A DNA stretch of 64,000 bases from Nocardia yamanashiensis NBRC 100130 (GTDB lineage Bacteria > Actinomycetota > Actinomycetes > Mycobacteriales > Mycobacteriaceae). The DNA is taken from the NCBI RefSeq assembly GCF_001613325.1, contig NZ_BDCD01000023.1, positions 159,080 through 223,079 on the forward strand, given 5' to 3'. Below, in pieces: positions 1 to 8,754 of this stretch (position 1 is the first letter of the stretch; the number at the start of each line of letters is the position of its first letter). A program made the position numbers and the translations under genes. The notes under the pieces were generated by a model. It was not told the DNA's origin. It saw only the letters and a program-made list of their open reading frames with translations, and did no database searches.

Positions 1-1149
1 CGCGGCCGCCGCGCCCGCGCGATCCAGGGGCATACCGCTCACGGCGGAGGTGGTGATGGGCGCGTTGACCATGCCGAATCCGATGCCGAACACGGCGAAT
101 ACGACGATCAGCTGCCAGACGGGAGTGTCCGGGCGCAGCCGGGTCAGGCCGATCGCGGCGATGGTCATGAGCAGCCCGGACGCCACCAGCGAGGGCCGGG
201 TGCCGTAGCGGCCCACCAGCCGCCCGGAGAGGGGCGAGAAGATCAGCATGCCGATCGCCATGGGCAGGTACAGCAGTCCGGTGTGCACGGCCGAGAAGTG
301 CCGTATCCCTTGCAGATACAGCGACATGTCGAACAGGAACGCGCCCAGCGCCGCGAAGGCGGCGACCGCGATCAGGGTGGCGGAGGCGAAGGGGAAGCTG
401 CGGAAGAAGCGCAGATCGATGAACGGCGAGCGGTGCCGCGCCTCGTGCCACACGAAGCCGAGCAGTGCGACGGCGGCGACCGCGAAGAACAGCGGCTTGC
501 CCTCGATGAGACCGAACACCAGCGTGAACAGGGTGAGCATGGCCAGCACCTGGCCGTTCGGGTCCATGCCGCGCGGGTTGGCCGACTTCGATTCCGGCAC
601 ATACAAAGTGGTGAGGACGAAGGCGACGGCCACGATGGGCAGGTTGATCCAGAACACCGACTGCCAGCCCAGGGCGTCGATGAGCCCGCCGCCGACCAGC
701 GGGCCGAGCGCGGTCGAGATGCCGACCACCGCACCCCAGATGCCGACGGCGCGAGCGCGTTCCACCCTGCCGGTGAACACCGTGGTGATGATCGACATGG
801 CCACCGGGTTCAGCATGGAACCGCCGATGGCCTGCACGAACCGCGCCCCGATCAGGATTTCGATGCTGGGCGCGAGGCTGCACAGCAGCGAGCCGACGGC
901 GAAGGTGAGCAGGCCGATGCGGAAGACGCGGCGGCGGCCGAAGCGGTCGGCGAGCGCGCCGGAGAGCATGAGCAGGCTCGCCAGGGTGAGGGTGTAGACG
1001 TCGACGATCCATTGCAGGCGCGACAGCGGCGCACCGAGATCGGACTGGATGGTGGGGATGGCGACATTGACGATGGTGGCGTCCATGGACGAGATCAGCA
1101 GGCTCATACAGCAGGTGATCAGGACGATCGTCTTGCGTCGCGCACTCAA
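1..1149 (-). CDS. MFS drug exporter, DHA2 (EmrB/QacA) type, C-terminus cut by window edge
   Basis: The reverse strand encodes at least 383 residues with no stop before base 1. The start of the protein reads SSMDATIVNVAIPTIQSDL, followed by a helix ending in ADRFGRRR and later GPLVGGGLI, the motif A and motif C signatures of 14-helix proton-driven drug exporters (DHA2). It should sit in the cytoplasmic membrane and export small toxic compounds. I start it at TTG 1149 because the frame is open from there; an ATG at 1107 is an alternative, and neither has a strong ribosome site. A tandem palindromic repeat lies just upstream at 1161-1194 and probably binds a repressor. No regulator gene is adjacent in the window. 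The substrate cannot be told from sequence. Confidence 0.88.
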   Translation of the reverse strand, partial: MSARRKTIVLITCCMSLLISSMDATIVNVAIPTIQSDLGAPLSRLQWIVDVYTLTLASLLMLSGALADRFGRRRVFRIGLLTFAVGSLLCSLAPSIEILIGARFVQAIGGSMLNPVAMSIITTVFTGRVERARAVGIWGAVVGISTALGPLVGGGLIDALGWQSVFWINLPIVAVAFVLTTLYVPESKSANPRGMDPNGQVLAMLTLFTLVFGLIEGKPLFFAVAAVALLGFVWHEARHRSPFIDLRFFRSFPFASATLIAVAAFAALGAFLFDMSLYLQGIRHFSAVHTGLLYLPMAIGMLIFSPLSGRLVGRYGTRPSLVASGLLMTIAAIGLTRLRPDTPVWQLIVVFAVFGIGFGMVNAPITTSAVSGMPLDRAGAAAA

Positions 1150-1160
1150 CCCTTCGACAG

Positions 1161-1194
1161 TTGTGGGCACACAACTATTGTGAGCACACAACTA
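1161..1194. promoter_or_regulatory. Tandem 17-bp repeat, each unit a TTGTG-N4-CACAA palindrome; probable operator
   Basis: Two head-to-tail 17-bp units (1161-1177 and 1178-1194) differ at one base. Each holds the inverted pair TTGTG-N4-CACAA (1161-1174 and 1178-1191). The block begins 12 bp upstream of the exporter start, so a bound dimeric repressor (TetR- or MarR-like) would block its transcription. Centres 17 bp apart would place two dimers on different faces of the helix. Inference from arrangement only. Confidence 0.6.
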
Positions 1195-1226
1195 TTGCCC
1201 CGCAACCCTTCGCGGTGTGCAGCCCG

Positions 1227-2063
1227 TCACCGCTGCTGCCGCCGCAACTCCGGCGCGAGCAGGCGTTCCAGTTCGGTCCACGGCCAGGCGGATTCGAGGA
1301 ATTCACCCAGCACCTGGGGCACGACCGAGGTGACATCGTCGGTCTGTTCGGCGGCCGTGCCGTAGGTGTGGGCGCTGACGGTGAAGCCGGGACCGAAGGA
1401 GGCCGAGGCGACTTCGGGGATGCCCTGATCGGCCCAGCCCCATTTGGTGCCGGTGACGCGCGGCAGCCGCGCGGTGCCCCAGTCCTGTTTGGTGCCGTCG
1501 GCGGCGGTGTCGCTCGCGGCGGCCATCCAGCCGAGGATCGGCGAATCCGGATCGTCCCGGAGTTTGGCGGCCAGGAAATCGGCCACATCGGCGGTGCTGG
1601 TCGAGGCCGTGCCCCAGCCGCCGGATCCATGAGTTTCGGTGAGTCCGTACTCTTTCGCCACCGCGTCGATGGCGGCCGGGTATTTGGCGGCCAGGGTGTC
1701 GGCGGCGCCGTCGTCGGAGAACCGGATCATGCGCTCCCCCAGCTCGCGATCCTGCGCCGCGCCGTCGCCGTGTCGCAGTGCGTAATCCACCACGTACAGC
1801 TTGACCACCGACAGCCCGGACCGGACCTCGTGCTGGTTCGGCGTTCCCCACTTCAGATCCGGCAGGATCGAGCGCACCGAAATGGCGGTGCGGGACGGCA
1901 CTTCCACCGTCGGCATGTCCCGCTGCGGTGCCGGGAAGGGCAGCCCGGGGATCGGCAGGGACGGAATCGGCGGCGGCGCAACGGGTTCCGCCGGCGCCGG
2001 CGATCCACCGCACAGTACGCCACCGGCCACGATCGTTCCGGCCACCCGCGTCCGCCAGCCCAT
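1227..2063 (-). CDS. Secreted class A beta-lactamase-like serine hydrolase
   Basis: 278 residues with an N-terminal export signal (about residues 1-25) and a Pro-rich linker (28-46). The body carries a reduced beta-lactamase/PBP-like motif set: SVVK at 85-88 (Ser-x-x-Lys nucleophile), SDD at 116-118 in the place of SDN, and VTGTKWGW resembling the KTG strand. It resembles small exported beta-lactamase-like proteins of mycobacteria and nocardiae whose role is unknown. The cysteine at 18 is not in a proper lipobox, so I call it secreted rather than a lipoprotein. It lies between the conservon and the exporter on the same strand with its own upstream gap. A true beta-lactamase is not certain because the Glu166-type omega loop is not evident. 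Confidence 0.7.
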   Translation of the reverse strand: MGWRTRVAGTIVAGGVLCGGSPAPAEPVAPPPIPSLPIPGLPFPAPQRDMPTVEVPSRTAISVRSILPDLKWGTPNQHEVRSGLSVVKLYVVDYALRHGDGAAQDRELGERMIRFSDDGAADTLAAKYPAAIDAVAKEYGLTETHGSGGWGTASTSTADVADFLAAKLRDDPDSPILGWMAAASDTAADGTKQDWGTARLPRVTGTKWGWADQGIPEVASASFGPGFTVSAHTYGTAAEQTDDVTSVVPQVLGEFLESAWPWTELERLLAPELRRQQR

Positions 2064-2154
2064 CGCTACCTCCGCGCCAGGCCCCCGCGCGCTCCAGCTT
2101 GCCGCGCCGCGCCCCCGGGATCGGGGAGCCCGGCGGCGACACGCCGGAGTTCGA

Positions 2155-3381
2155 TCAGCTCACCAGGATCGGCACCGCCGCCACGTCGTTCTGGGTCAGC
2201 ACGGGCAGATGCTGGATCTCGTGCTCCGGCACGGCCAGTCGCAGCGCCGGGAAGCGGGCGAAGAGCGCGGGCAGCCCGATCGCGGCTTCGAGGCGGGCCA
2301 GCGCCGCGCCCGGGCAGATGTGCGGACCGTAGCCGAAGGAGATATTGCGGTTGGCGGTCGGCCGGGTGACGTCGAATTCGTCGGCATCGTCGCCGTGGAT
2401 GGCGGTGTCGCGGCCGACGGCGCGGTAGGAGATCACCACGCCCTCGCCCTTGGCGATGACGGTGTCACCGACCGTGATGTCCTCGGTGGCGAAGCGCATG
2501 AGCAGGTGGGTGACCGGGCCGTCCCAGCGCAGCGTCTCCTCGATGGCCTGCTTCCATTCGATATCCCCGGCCAGCACCTTGCTCAGCTGTTCGGGCCGGG
2601 TCACCAAGGCGCGCACCGCGTTCAGGATCAGGCTGACGGTGGTCTCGTGCCCGGCGGCGACCAGCGCCTTCAGGTTGCCGACCACCTCCTCCTCGGTGAG
2701 CGGTTCGCCGCCCTCGTCGGCCAGGATGAGCGCGCTGGTGAGATCGTCGCCGGGGTTCGCCGTCTTTTCGCGCACCATGTTCGTGAAGTACACGTCCATG
2801 TCGCCGATGATGCGCAGCCGCTCGTCCTGCGGGGTGAGCATGGAGAAGAACTTCTTGTACCAGTCCAGCAGCATGGGATGGTCGGCGCGCGGCACGCCCA
2901 TCAGTTCGCTGATCACGCGCATGGGCAGCGGGTAGGCGAAGACCTGCTTGAGGTCCACCACCGCACCGTCGCGGCCCGCGGCCTCGAGATCGTCGAGCAG
3001 TTCGGCCACCAGGCGTTCGATATCGGGGCGCAGGGCTTCCAGGCGGCGCGGGGTGAGCGCCTGGGTGGTCTTGATCCGCAGCCGGCGATGCTCGGCCCCG
3101 TCCACGGTGAACATGGAGCGCCCGGCATTGATCATGCCGATCAGCGGCCACTCCCAGGTCACCACGCCGGAGGTCCACAGCCCCCAGCTCTCGATGTCCT
3201 TGACCAGGCGGGTGTCGGTGAGCAGCTGGCGGGCGAGGGTGTGGTCGGTGACGGTCCAGGCGGGCACGCCGAGCAGTTCGATGCGGGTGAGGGCGCCGGC
3301 GGCGCGCAGGCGGGCGGTCTCGCCGGCCAGATCGGCCACCATCGGATCGATGGCGATGGCGTGCGGGCAAGGGGAACTCAC
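2155..3381 (-). CDS. Cytochrome P450 of the conservon (CvnF position)
   Basis: 408 residues. The I-helix motif AGHETT (243-248), the K-helix ExxR (E282, R285) and the haem loop FGYGPHICPG with Cys356 are all intact, as in bacterial class I P450s that need ferredoxin. I start it at GTG 3381, whose GTGA overlaps the stop of the preceding P450, with GGAGG five bases upstream. It is the last gene of the six-gene conservon operon. In Streptomyces such P450s accompany the CvnABCD signalling complex. Substrate unknown. No ferredoxin gene is nearby. Confidence 0.9.
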   Translation of the reverse strand: MSSPCPHAIAIDPMVADLAGETARLRAAGALTRIELLGVPAWTVTDHTLARQLLTDTRLVKDIESWGLWTSGVVTWEWPLIGMINAGRSMFTVDGAEHRRLRIKTTQALTPRRLEALRPDIERLVAELLDDLEAAGRDGAVVDLKQVFAYPLPMRVISELMGVPRADHPMLLDWYKKFFSMLTPQDERLRIIGDMDVYFTNMVREKTANPGDDLTSALILADEGGEPLTEEEVVGNLKALVAAGHETTVSLILNAVRALVTRPEQLSKVLAGDIEWKQAIEETLRWDGPVTHLLMRFATEDITVGDTVIAKGEGVVISYRAVGRDTAIHGDDADEFDVTRPTANRNISFGYGPHICPGAALARLEAAIGLPALFARFPALRLAVPEHEIQHLPVLTQNDVAAVPILVS

Positions 3382-4643
3382 TGGAAACCTCCGACGGCGC
3401 GAACTGGGGTGAAAACAACTGGGAGGGAAGACATCCCGCGCAGGAAGGGCGACGGCCGCCGCACCAGGCTGCCGGCCGGGACGGCCAGATCGATATCGGG
3501 CAGCCGGTCCAGCAGCACCTCGATCCCGGTGCGGGCGATGGTTTCCGCGATCTGCTGCGCCGGGAACGGGCAGCGGTATTCGCCGTGGCTGAACGCGAAA
3601 TGCGCGCTGTTGCCGGTGTGCACGGCGCTGCCGGGCACCTGCTGGCGCACGTGCGGATCGGTGTTCGCGGCGGCCAGGCCCAGCAGCAGCAGGTCGCCGG
3701 CGCGAATCACCTTGTCGCCCAGGCGAGTGTCGCGGGCGGCCCAGCGACCGGCCAGGATCGAGGTGGGCGAATCCTCCCACAGCACTTCGATCATGGCCTC
3801 GCCGACGCTGCGCCGGCCGCCGCCCAGGGCGGCGGCGAAACGATCGTCGGTGAGCATCAGGCGGACCGAGTTGACCAGCCAGTCCGAGGTCGGCAGGTGA
3901 CCGGCGGCGGTGATGGCCATCAGGTCGTTGACGTACTCCTCGTCGGTGAACGCCTCGGGATAGTCCAGCAGGCGCGAGACCAGATCGTCGCCGCGTTCGG
4001 CCTGTTTGGCGGCCAGCAGGCGCTGCATGTGCTCCATGAAGCGCAGGTGCGCGGATTGCGCGTCGGCGCCGCCGTCGGCCATCACCTTCATGGTGCGGGC
4101 CAGGCGCGGACCCTCGTCGTCGGGAAAACCCAGCAGCCAGGCCAATACGAGGACCGGCAGCGGCTCGGCGAAGTCGGCGACCAGGTTCGCCTGTCCCCGC
4201 CCGCAGAAGCCGTCGATCAGTTTGTCGGCGGAATCCTCGCAGACCCGGCGCAATTCGAACGGGTCGACCGCTTCCAGCGCGGGTTCGACCATGGCCAGGT
4301 GGCGGCGGTGCTCGGCACCGGCGGTGAAGTAGATGGACGGCATGGGCTGCCCGACCATGGGCAGCAGCGGCCAGTCCGGGGGAATGCTGTCCCACTGGTT
4401 CCACAGGCTCACATCGCGCGGGAAAAGCTCGGGAGACGTTGTCACCTGGTGCATTTCGCGATAGCCGAGCACCAGCCAGGCGGGTACGCCGCCGGGCAGT
4501 TCGACCGCCACCACGGAGCCGTGGTCGCGGCGCATCTCCTGGTAGAGGCTGTGCGGATCGGTGTGGAAGCGGGGGCCGGCCAGTGGGACGACGCCGGGCC
4601 CGGACTGGACCGGGCAGCCGCCGGCGGGTGCGGGCGTGGTCAT
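3378..4643 (-). CDS. CYP157-like cytochrome P450 lacking the ExxR arginine (CvnE position)
   Basis: 421 residues. The haem loop is FSHGEYRCP with Cys358, and the I-helix region reads AITAAGHLPTSDW (243-255), both unlike textbook P450s. At the K-helix the sequence is E286-V-L-W289, so the usually invariant arginine of ExxR is a tryptophan. The same kind of change is published for the Streptomyces CYP157 family, also encoded in conservons, so it is probably a family trait and not damage. Its ATG start overlaps the stop of the GTPase gene by 4 nt and its stop overlaps the next P450. It may be a haem-binding partner or a specialised oxygenase; catalysis is unproven. Confidence 0.85.
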   Translation of the reverse strand: MTTPAPAGGCPVQSGPGVVPLAGPRFHTDPHSLYQEMRRDHGSVVAVELPGGVPAWLVLGYREMHQVTTSPELFPRDVSLWNQWDSIPPDWPLLPMVGQPMPSIYFTAGAEHRRHLAMVEPALEAVDPFELRRVCEDSADKLIDGFCGRGQANLVADFAEPLPVLVLAWLLGFPDDEGPRLARTMKVMADGGADAQSAHLRFMEHMQRLLAAKQAERGDDLVSRLLDYPEAFTDEEYVNDLMAITAAGHLPTSDWLVNSVRLMLTDDRFAAALGGGRRSVGEAMIEVLWEDSPTSILAGRWAARDTRLGDKVIRAGDLLLLGLAAANTDPHVRQQVPGSAVHTGNSAHFAFSHGEYRCPFPAQQIAETIARTGIEVLLDRLPDIDLAVPAGSLVRRPSPFLRGMSSLPVVFTPVRAVGGFQ

Positions 4644-5242
4644 GCGGTGCGCTCCGGACGGGTGAGGTATTCGACGAGGGTGATCAGCACTTGTTTACAG
4701 GACTCGCGGTCGCGGGCATCGCAATCGACCAGGGGCACAAGGGGATCCAGGTCCAGGGCGTCGCGTACCGCCCGCTGGTCCGCGCCCGGCCCGAAGTTGT
4801 TGGTGGCCACGATGAACGGGGTGCCCTGGTGCTCGAGCCGGTCGATGGCGTACCAGGAGTCCTCGATGCGGCGCTGGTCCACCAGCACGATGGCGCCCAG
4901 CGCGCCCGCGAAGAGCCGGTCCCACAGGAACCAGAACCGTTCCTGGCCGGGCGCGCCGAACAGGTACAGCACGTGTTCGTCGTCGATGGTGATGCGGCCG
5001 AAGTCGAAGGCCACCGTGGTGGTGGTCTTGCCCGGCACGGCGCTGGGATCGTCGACGCCGTAACCGCTTTGGGTCATGGTGGCCTCGGTGTCGAGGGGCC
5101 GGATCTCGCTGACCGAGCGCACCATGGTGGTCTTGCCGACCCCGAAGCCGCCGACGATGACGATCTTCAGTCCGTGCCGGGCGTCGGCGTGCAGCGGGGC
5201 GTCCGCGCGCGCCGGCCGGGGATCAGAGATTGCGGAGTCCAA
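4640..5242 (-). CDS. cvnD: Conservon small GTPase CvnD
   Basis: 200 residues, Ras/Mgl-like. The P-loop is GGFGVGKT (31-38). The G3 region reads FGAPGQERF, in the place of the canonical DxxG, as is usual for CvnD proteins, and the base-recognition region is TNNF. In conservons this GTPase works with CvnB, its roadblock partner, and the membrane sensor CvnA at the inner face of the membrane. The start overlaps the end of cvnC by 20 nt, supporting co-translation, and the stop overlaps the CYP157-like gene by 4 nt. Confidence 0.93.
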   Translation of the reverse strand: MDSAISDPRPARADAPLHADARHGLKIVIVGGFGVGKTTMVRSVSEIRPLDTEATMTQSGYGVDDPSAVPGKTTTTVAFDFGRITIDDEHVLYLFGAPGQERFWFLWDRLFAGALGAIVLVDQRRIEDSWYAIDRLEHQGTPFIVATNNFGPGADQRAVRDALDLDPLVPLVDCDARDRESCKQVLITLVEYLTRPERTA

Positions 5243-5579
5243 CGAGCACCTTCTCGAGCGTGGTGGTGTCCGGCAGCGAATTCCATTGCGCGCCAGGGTT
5301 GTGCCGTGGATGGCGGACGGTGATGCGGCCCGCGTGCAGCAGATCCGACAGCAGGATGGTGGCGATGCCGACCGGCAGCCGCAGTTCGGCGGCGATCTCC
5401 ACCACGGCGGTCGGGGCCCGGCACATGGTCAGGATGGCGACGTGCTCGGACTGCATGCCCGGGGTCGGTTCGCATTCGCTGACCACGAGGGTGACGAGAT
5501 CGAAGGCATCGGAATCCGGGCGGCTGCGGCCGCCGGTGAGGGTGTACAGCCGATCCGGATTCTCGTCGGGGCGGGTCAC
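5223..5579 (-). CDS. cvnC: DUF742 protein CvnC
   Basis: 118 residues. It opens with the family signature RLYTLTGGR and contains the winged-helix-like segment VVEIAAELRLPVGIATILLSDLL (about residues 59-81), ending in LEKVLVGLRNL. DUF742 proteins are conserved conservon components that associate with the sensor-GTPase complex; DNA binding is suggested by the fold but not shown. ATG start overlaps the cvnB stop by 4 nt. Confidence 0.92.
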   Translation of the reverse strand: MTRPDENPDRLYTLTGGRSRPDSDAFDLVTLVVSECEPTPGMQSEHVAILTMCRAPTAVVEIAAELRLPVGIATILLSDLLHAGRITVRHPRHNPGAQWNSLPDTTTLEKVLVGLRNL

Positions 5580-5989
5580 GACACGCCCGCTCCCCGGACT
5601 CGGGCCGGCACGGCCAGGTGTTCGCCCAGCTGTTCCACCAGCTCACGCATATTGTGGCCGACCAGTCCGGCGTCGGCGTGCTCGGCGGCGACCACCGCGA
5701 TGTGCGCGCCCACCCCCGCCTCCACGATGAACAGGATTCCCCCGTAGAACTCGGTCATGGACTGCCGCACCCCGCCGCGCCCGTCCCCGAATTCCACCGA
5801 CGCCCCGTGCGAAAGACTCTGCATCCCCGCCGCGATGGCGGCCAGCTGATCGGCGCTGTCCGCCCCCAGCCCGTCGGTATGGCAGATCTTCAGCCCATCC
5901 CCCGACAGCAGCAGCGCGTGCCGCGTGTGCGGGGTACGGGTCAGCAGTTGCTCGAGCAACCACCCCAACTGTGTAGCGGATGCCGTCAT
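5576..5989 (-). CDS. cvnB: Roadblock/LC7 domain protein CvnB
   Basis: 137 residues forming one roadblock/LC7 domain: an N-terminal helix (LGWLLEQLLTR), then strand-rich segments ALLLSGDGLKI and GGILFIVEAG. These proteins act like MglB, pairing with the small GTPase to control its nucleotide state. The gene sits between cvnA and cvnC with 4-nt overlaps on both sides, so the four Cvn proteins should be made in step. Confidence 0.93.
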   Translation of the reverse strand: MTASATQLGWLLEQLLTRTPHTRHALLLSGDGLKICHTDGLGADSADQLAAIAAGMQSLSHGASVEFGDGRGGVRQSMTEFYGGILFIVEAGVGAHIAVVAAEHADAGLVGHNMRELVEQLGEHLAVPARVRGAGVS

Positions 5990-7938
5990 AGCTCGCTCTC
6001 CATGTCCGGGGACGGGGAAGTCGGTGCGCCCCCGGAGTTCTCACGCACCGCTCGCTGAAAGGCCCCCAAAGCCGAAGGCGATCCCGCCGGTCGCACCGGC
6101 GCGTCCACCCCCGCTCCCCCCGACAATCCCTGCGGATGCGCCGCGGCGAGGGCCTGCCCGCGCTTCCGTTTCGGCAACCGCATCCCACCCGAGCCCGCCT
6201 GCACCTCGACCGCGGGCCCGAACACACCGCCTCCGGCGGTCTCATCCAGCTGCCGAGAGACCGGATCATCCAGCACCACAGGCGTTTCCGGATCCGCCGC
6301 GATAACGGAGGCCAAGAGCGAGGAACTGGGCGCGGCGGCGAGCGCGGGGGTGGCGGGCGGGGCGTCCAGGGCCGCCGCGCTCACCGGGCGCAGGCGGGTG
6401 GAGGAGGTGGCGGCCAGAGCCGTTGCCAGGGTTGCCGTGTGGGCGGCCGGTTGCGCACCGGGGGTGCGGTCGAGGCGGGTGGTGAGTTCGCGGGGGACGA
6501 CTACGACTACCGCGGTGCCGCCGATGGCGGAGGGGCGGTAGGAGACGGTGAGTTCGTGTTTGCGGGCCAGGTGGCCGACGACGGCGAGGCCGAGGCGGGT
6601 GCCGGAGAGGGAGGCGAGGTCGGCGCCGCTGCCGGTCTGGCCGCAGACGGTGAGTTCGGCTCGGCGCAGGGCGGATTCGCTCATCACCAGGCCGCTGTCC
6701 TCGATGGTGATGACCACGCCGGCGGGTACTTCGGCGGCGTAGACGTGCACCTCGGTGGTGGGCGGGGAGAAGTTGCAGGCATTGTCGAGGAGTTCGGCGA
6801 GGGCGTGCATGATGCCTTCGGCCGCGTGCCCGGCGATGGCGATCTCGGCGATGGCGCGCAAGCGGATGCGCTGATAGCCCGCGACGCGCCCCATGGCTCC
6901 GCGCAGAATCGATTCCATCGCAATGGGTTTGGCCCAGCGCCGCCCGGAGCGCGCCCCGCTGAGCACCGCGATGCTGTCGGCGAGGCGTCCGGCCTGGGCG
7001 GTGCGGTGGTCGAGTTCGAGCAGATCGGCCAGCACCTGCGGATCGCCGTGCCGGTGCTCCATTTCGCGCAGTTCGGCCAGCATGCTGGTGCTCATGGCCT
7101 GCATGCGCCCGGCCGCGCCCGCGAAGGCCGCCATCGCCGCGGCCCGCCGATGCTCGACTTCCTTTGCTTCCCTGGCCTTCTCGGCCAGCAGGCTTTCCAG
7201 CTCACTGATGCGTTGCCGCGCGCCGGCTTCCAGCCGTTCCACCCGCTGCCGGGTGGCCTGCTCGGTTTCCTCGGCCCGCACCCGCGCGGCCTGTTCGGCC
7301 TCTTCGATGCGCCGCAGCGCCTCGTTCTCGACCGCCTCGACGCGCAGCCGGGCCTCGGTCTGTACGGCCTCGATATGCTGCCGCGCTTCGTTCTCGATGG
7401 CCTCGACGTGCTGGCGCGCTTCGCTTTCCACGGCCTCGACGTGCTGCCGGGCCTCGCTGGCGCGGGCGTCGACGAGCAGTTGCGCTTCCATGTCCAGGTT
7501 GTCGAATCGCTGCTGCGCCTCGCTGATTCGCGCTTGCGCGTCGGCGAGCGCCCCGGTCATCAGCTCATCGGCGGCCGCCGCGGCGGCCCGCGCCCGCACC
7601 GCTTGCTCGCGGTAGTGGACGGCCGCGGTCACCGCGGCGCACCACAGCATGGCGGCCGGCAACGCCCCGATGGCGAGCGGCACCCGGAACTCCGCGGGCG
7701 CGGCGAACACCGCCGCGGCTATCGCGAGTCCCGCGACCAGCGCCGAGATCAGCAAGACCGGATAGGGCAGGCGCGCACCCGAAACGGCTGGCCCCGCACC
7801 GCCCGGCGGATTCGATGTTTCCGACAAAGCCCCGCACTTCCGCATCCACGTCCGCCGGGGCAACCCCCGGGCATCCGATTCCGGGCCCACGCCAAATACG
7901 CGGACCGGCAACCGGTTTCGAATCTCGGGCAGAAGCAT
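5986..7938 (-). CDS. cvnA: Conservon membrane sensor histidine-kinase-like ATPase CvnA
   Basis: 650 residues. Two membrane helices (about 59-79 and 87-107) are followed by a very long coiled coil including eight exact 11-residue repeats (162-249), then a DHp-like helix (LELDHRTAQAG) and a GHKL ATPase domain with N-box ELLDNACNFSPP, G1 EDSGL and G2 LGLAVVGHLA. The C-terminal 150 residues are Ala/Pro-rich and probably disordered. CvnA heads the conservon and is thought to sense an unknown signal and control the CvnB/CvnD pair. I keep ATG 7938; a Met at residue 32 (7845) is possible, and no clear ribosome site decides. Confidence 0.92.
   Translation of the reverse strand: MLLPEIRNRLPVRVFGVGPESDARGLPRRTWMRKCGALSETSNPPGGAGPAVSGARLPYPVLLISALVAGLAIAAAVFAAPAEFRVPLAIGALPAAMLWCAAVTAAVHYREQAVRARAAAAAADELMTGALADAQARISEAQQRFDNLDMEAQLLVDARASEARQHVEAVESEARQHVEAIENEARQHIEAVQTEARLRVEAVENEALRRIEEAEQAARVRAEETEQATRQRVERLEAGARQRISELESLLAEKAREAKEVEHRRAAAMAAFAGAAGRMQAMSTSMLAELREMEHRHGDPQVLADLLELDHRTAQAGRLADSIAVLSGARSGRRWAKPIAMESILRGAMGRVAGYQRIRLRAIAEIAIAGHAAEGIMHALAELLDNACNFSPPTTEVHVYAAEVPAGVVITIEDSGLVMSESALRRAELTVCGQTGSGADLASLSGTRLGLAVVGHLARKHELTVSYRPSAIGGTAVVVVVPRELTTRLDRTPGAQPAAHTATLATALAATSSTRLRPVSAAALDAPPATPALAAAPSSSLLASVIAADPETPVVLDDPVSRQLDETAGGGVFGPAVEVQAGSGGMRLPKRKRGQALAAAHPQGLSGGAGVDAPVRPAGSPSALGAFQRAVRENSGGAPTSPSPDMESEL
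7192..7455 (-). repeat. Eight tandem 11-residue (33-bp) coiled-coil repeats inside cvnA
   Basis: Residues 162-249 are eight consecutive 11-mers of the pattern EARQHVEAVES, drifting toward the C-terminus (EARLRVEAVEN, EALRRIEEAEQ, AARVRAEETEQ, ATRQRVERLEA, GARQRISELES). An 11-residue period is a hendecad, which forms a right-handed or nearly straight coiled coil, different from heptads. The first three units are nearly identical, which suggests recent duplication. Confidence 0.85.
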
Positions 7939-8064
7939 AGGCGTCTGAGAAGGTGCGCGCTACCCGAGCGCGAACGTGCTGCCAAGGCCCGGTTCCGGCC
8001 TTCGGGACGATGCGTCCCGGCCATCGGACGGACGGGTGCGCGCCACCGAATGGAAACCCGCGGC

Positions 8065-8754
8065 TCACCTTTCGGTGCGTGCCGCCGCGGCCGGGTCCAG
8101 GGTGCGCACTCGGTAGGTGCCGATGAGCGATCCGAAGGCGAACGCGAAGATCGGCACGCTGACCCACGGGGCCCAGACCTCCACCTGCGCGCCGTCAGGC
8201 CGCAGCAGCGTCACCACGCGAACGATGCTGAGCCCCAGGCTGAGTGCGCCGCCGAGCATGAAAAGCCCGAGCGGCAAACGCAATCGAGCGGGAATGGCGG
8301 AGATGCTCAGGACGGCCGCCACCAGGATGGCGATGCTGGTCACCACGCCCGCCCCGGCCAGGATCCACTTGTGCGCGTCGATCATCGCCGCGTACGGCTT
8401 GGACGGCTCGTAGGTGAGCAGCAGCGCCGCCTCGACCAGGATCAGGAACACGTAGAACGTCTTCTTCGCCGCCGCGCTGCCGAACGCGTCGGTGATGGCC
8501 ACCCCGATCAGCGCACCGGCCGCCACCAGCGACAGGTTGGAGATCAGATCGGGCAGGCTCTCGAGCGTGCTGGCCGAGGTGGTGACATCGGTGGCGGCGG
8601 CGTTCAGCACGGGCGCGCGCAGCAGCGCGAACAACCCCAGCAGCCCCAATCCGATGGTGAGCGGCCGCGATTCGACGGCCCGCCAGCGCGGCAACCGGCA
8701 CCCGGCCGCCGCCAGCGCGGCGCACGCGGCCAGCAGGGTGACGACGTCGTTCAT
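8065..8754 (-). CDS. Multi-pass membrane protein of unknown function
   Basis: 229 residues with about seven hydrophobic helices covering almost the whole chain, and a short basic C-terminus. I do not recognise the family. Its start overlaps the stop of an XRE-like regulator by 4 nt, and this regulator plus integral-membrane-protein pairing recurs in actinobacteria, where partner membrane proteins may sense a signal. The conservon begins 126 bp downstream on the same strand. Confidence 0.75.
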   Translation of the reverse strand: MNDVVTLLAACAALAAAGCRLPRWRAVESRPLTIGLGLLGLFALLRAPVLNAAATDVTTSASTLESLPDLISNLSLVAAGALIGVAITDAFGSAAAKKTFYVFLILVEAALLLTYEPSKPYAAMIDAHKWILAGAGVVTSIAILVAAVLSISAIPARLRLPLGLFMLGGALSLGLSIVRVVTLLRPDGAQVEVWAPWVSVPIFAFAFGSLIGTYRVRTLDPAAAARTER

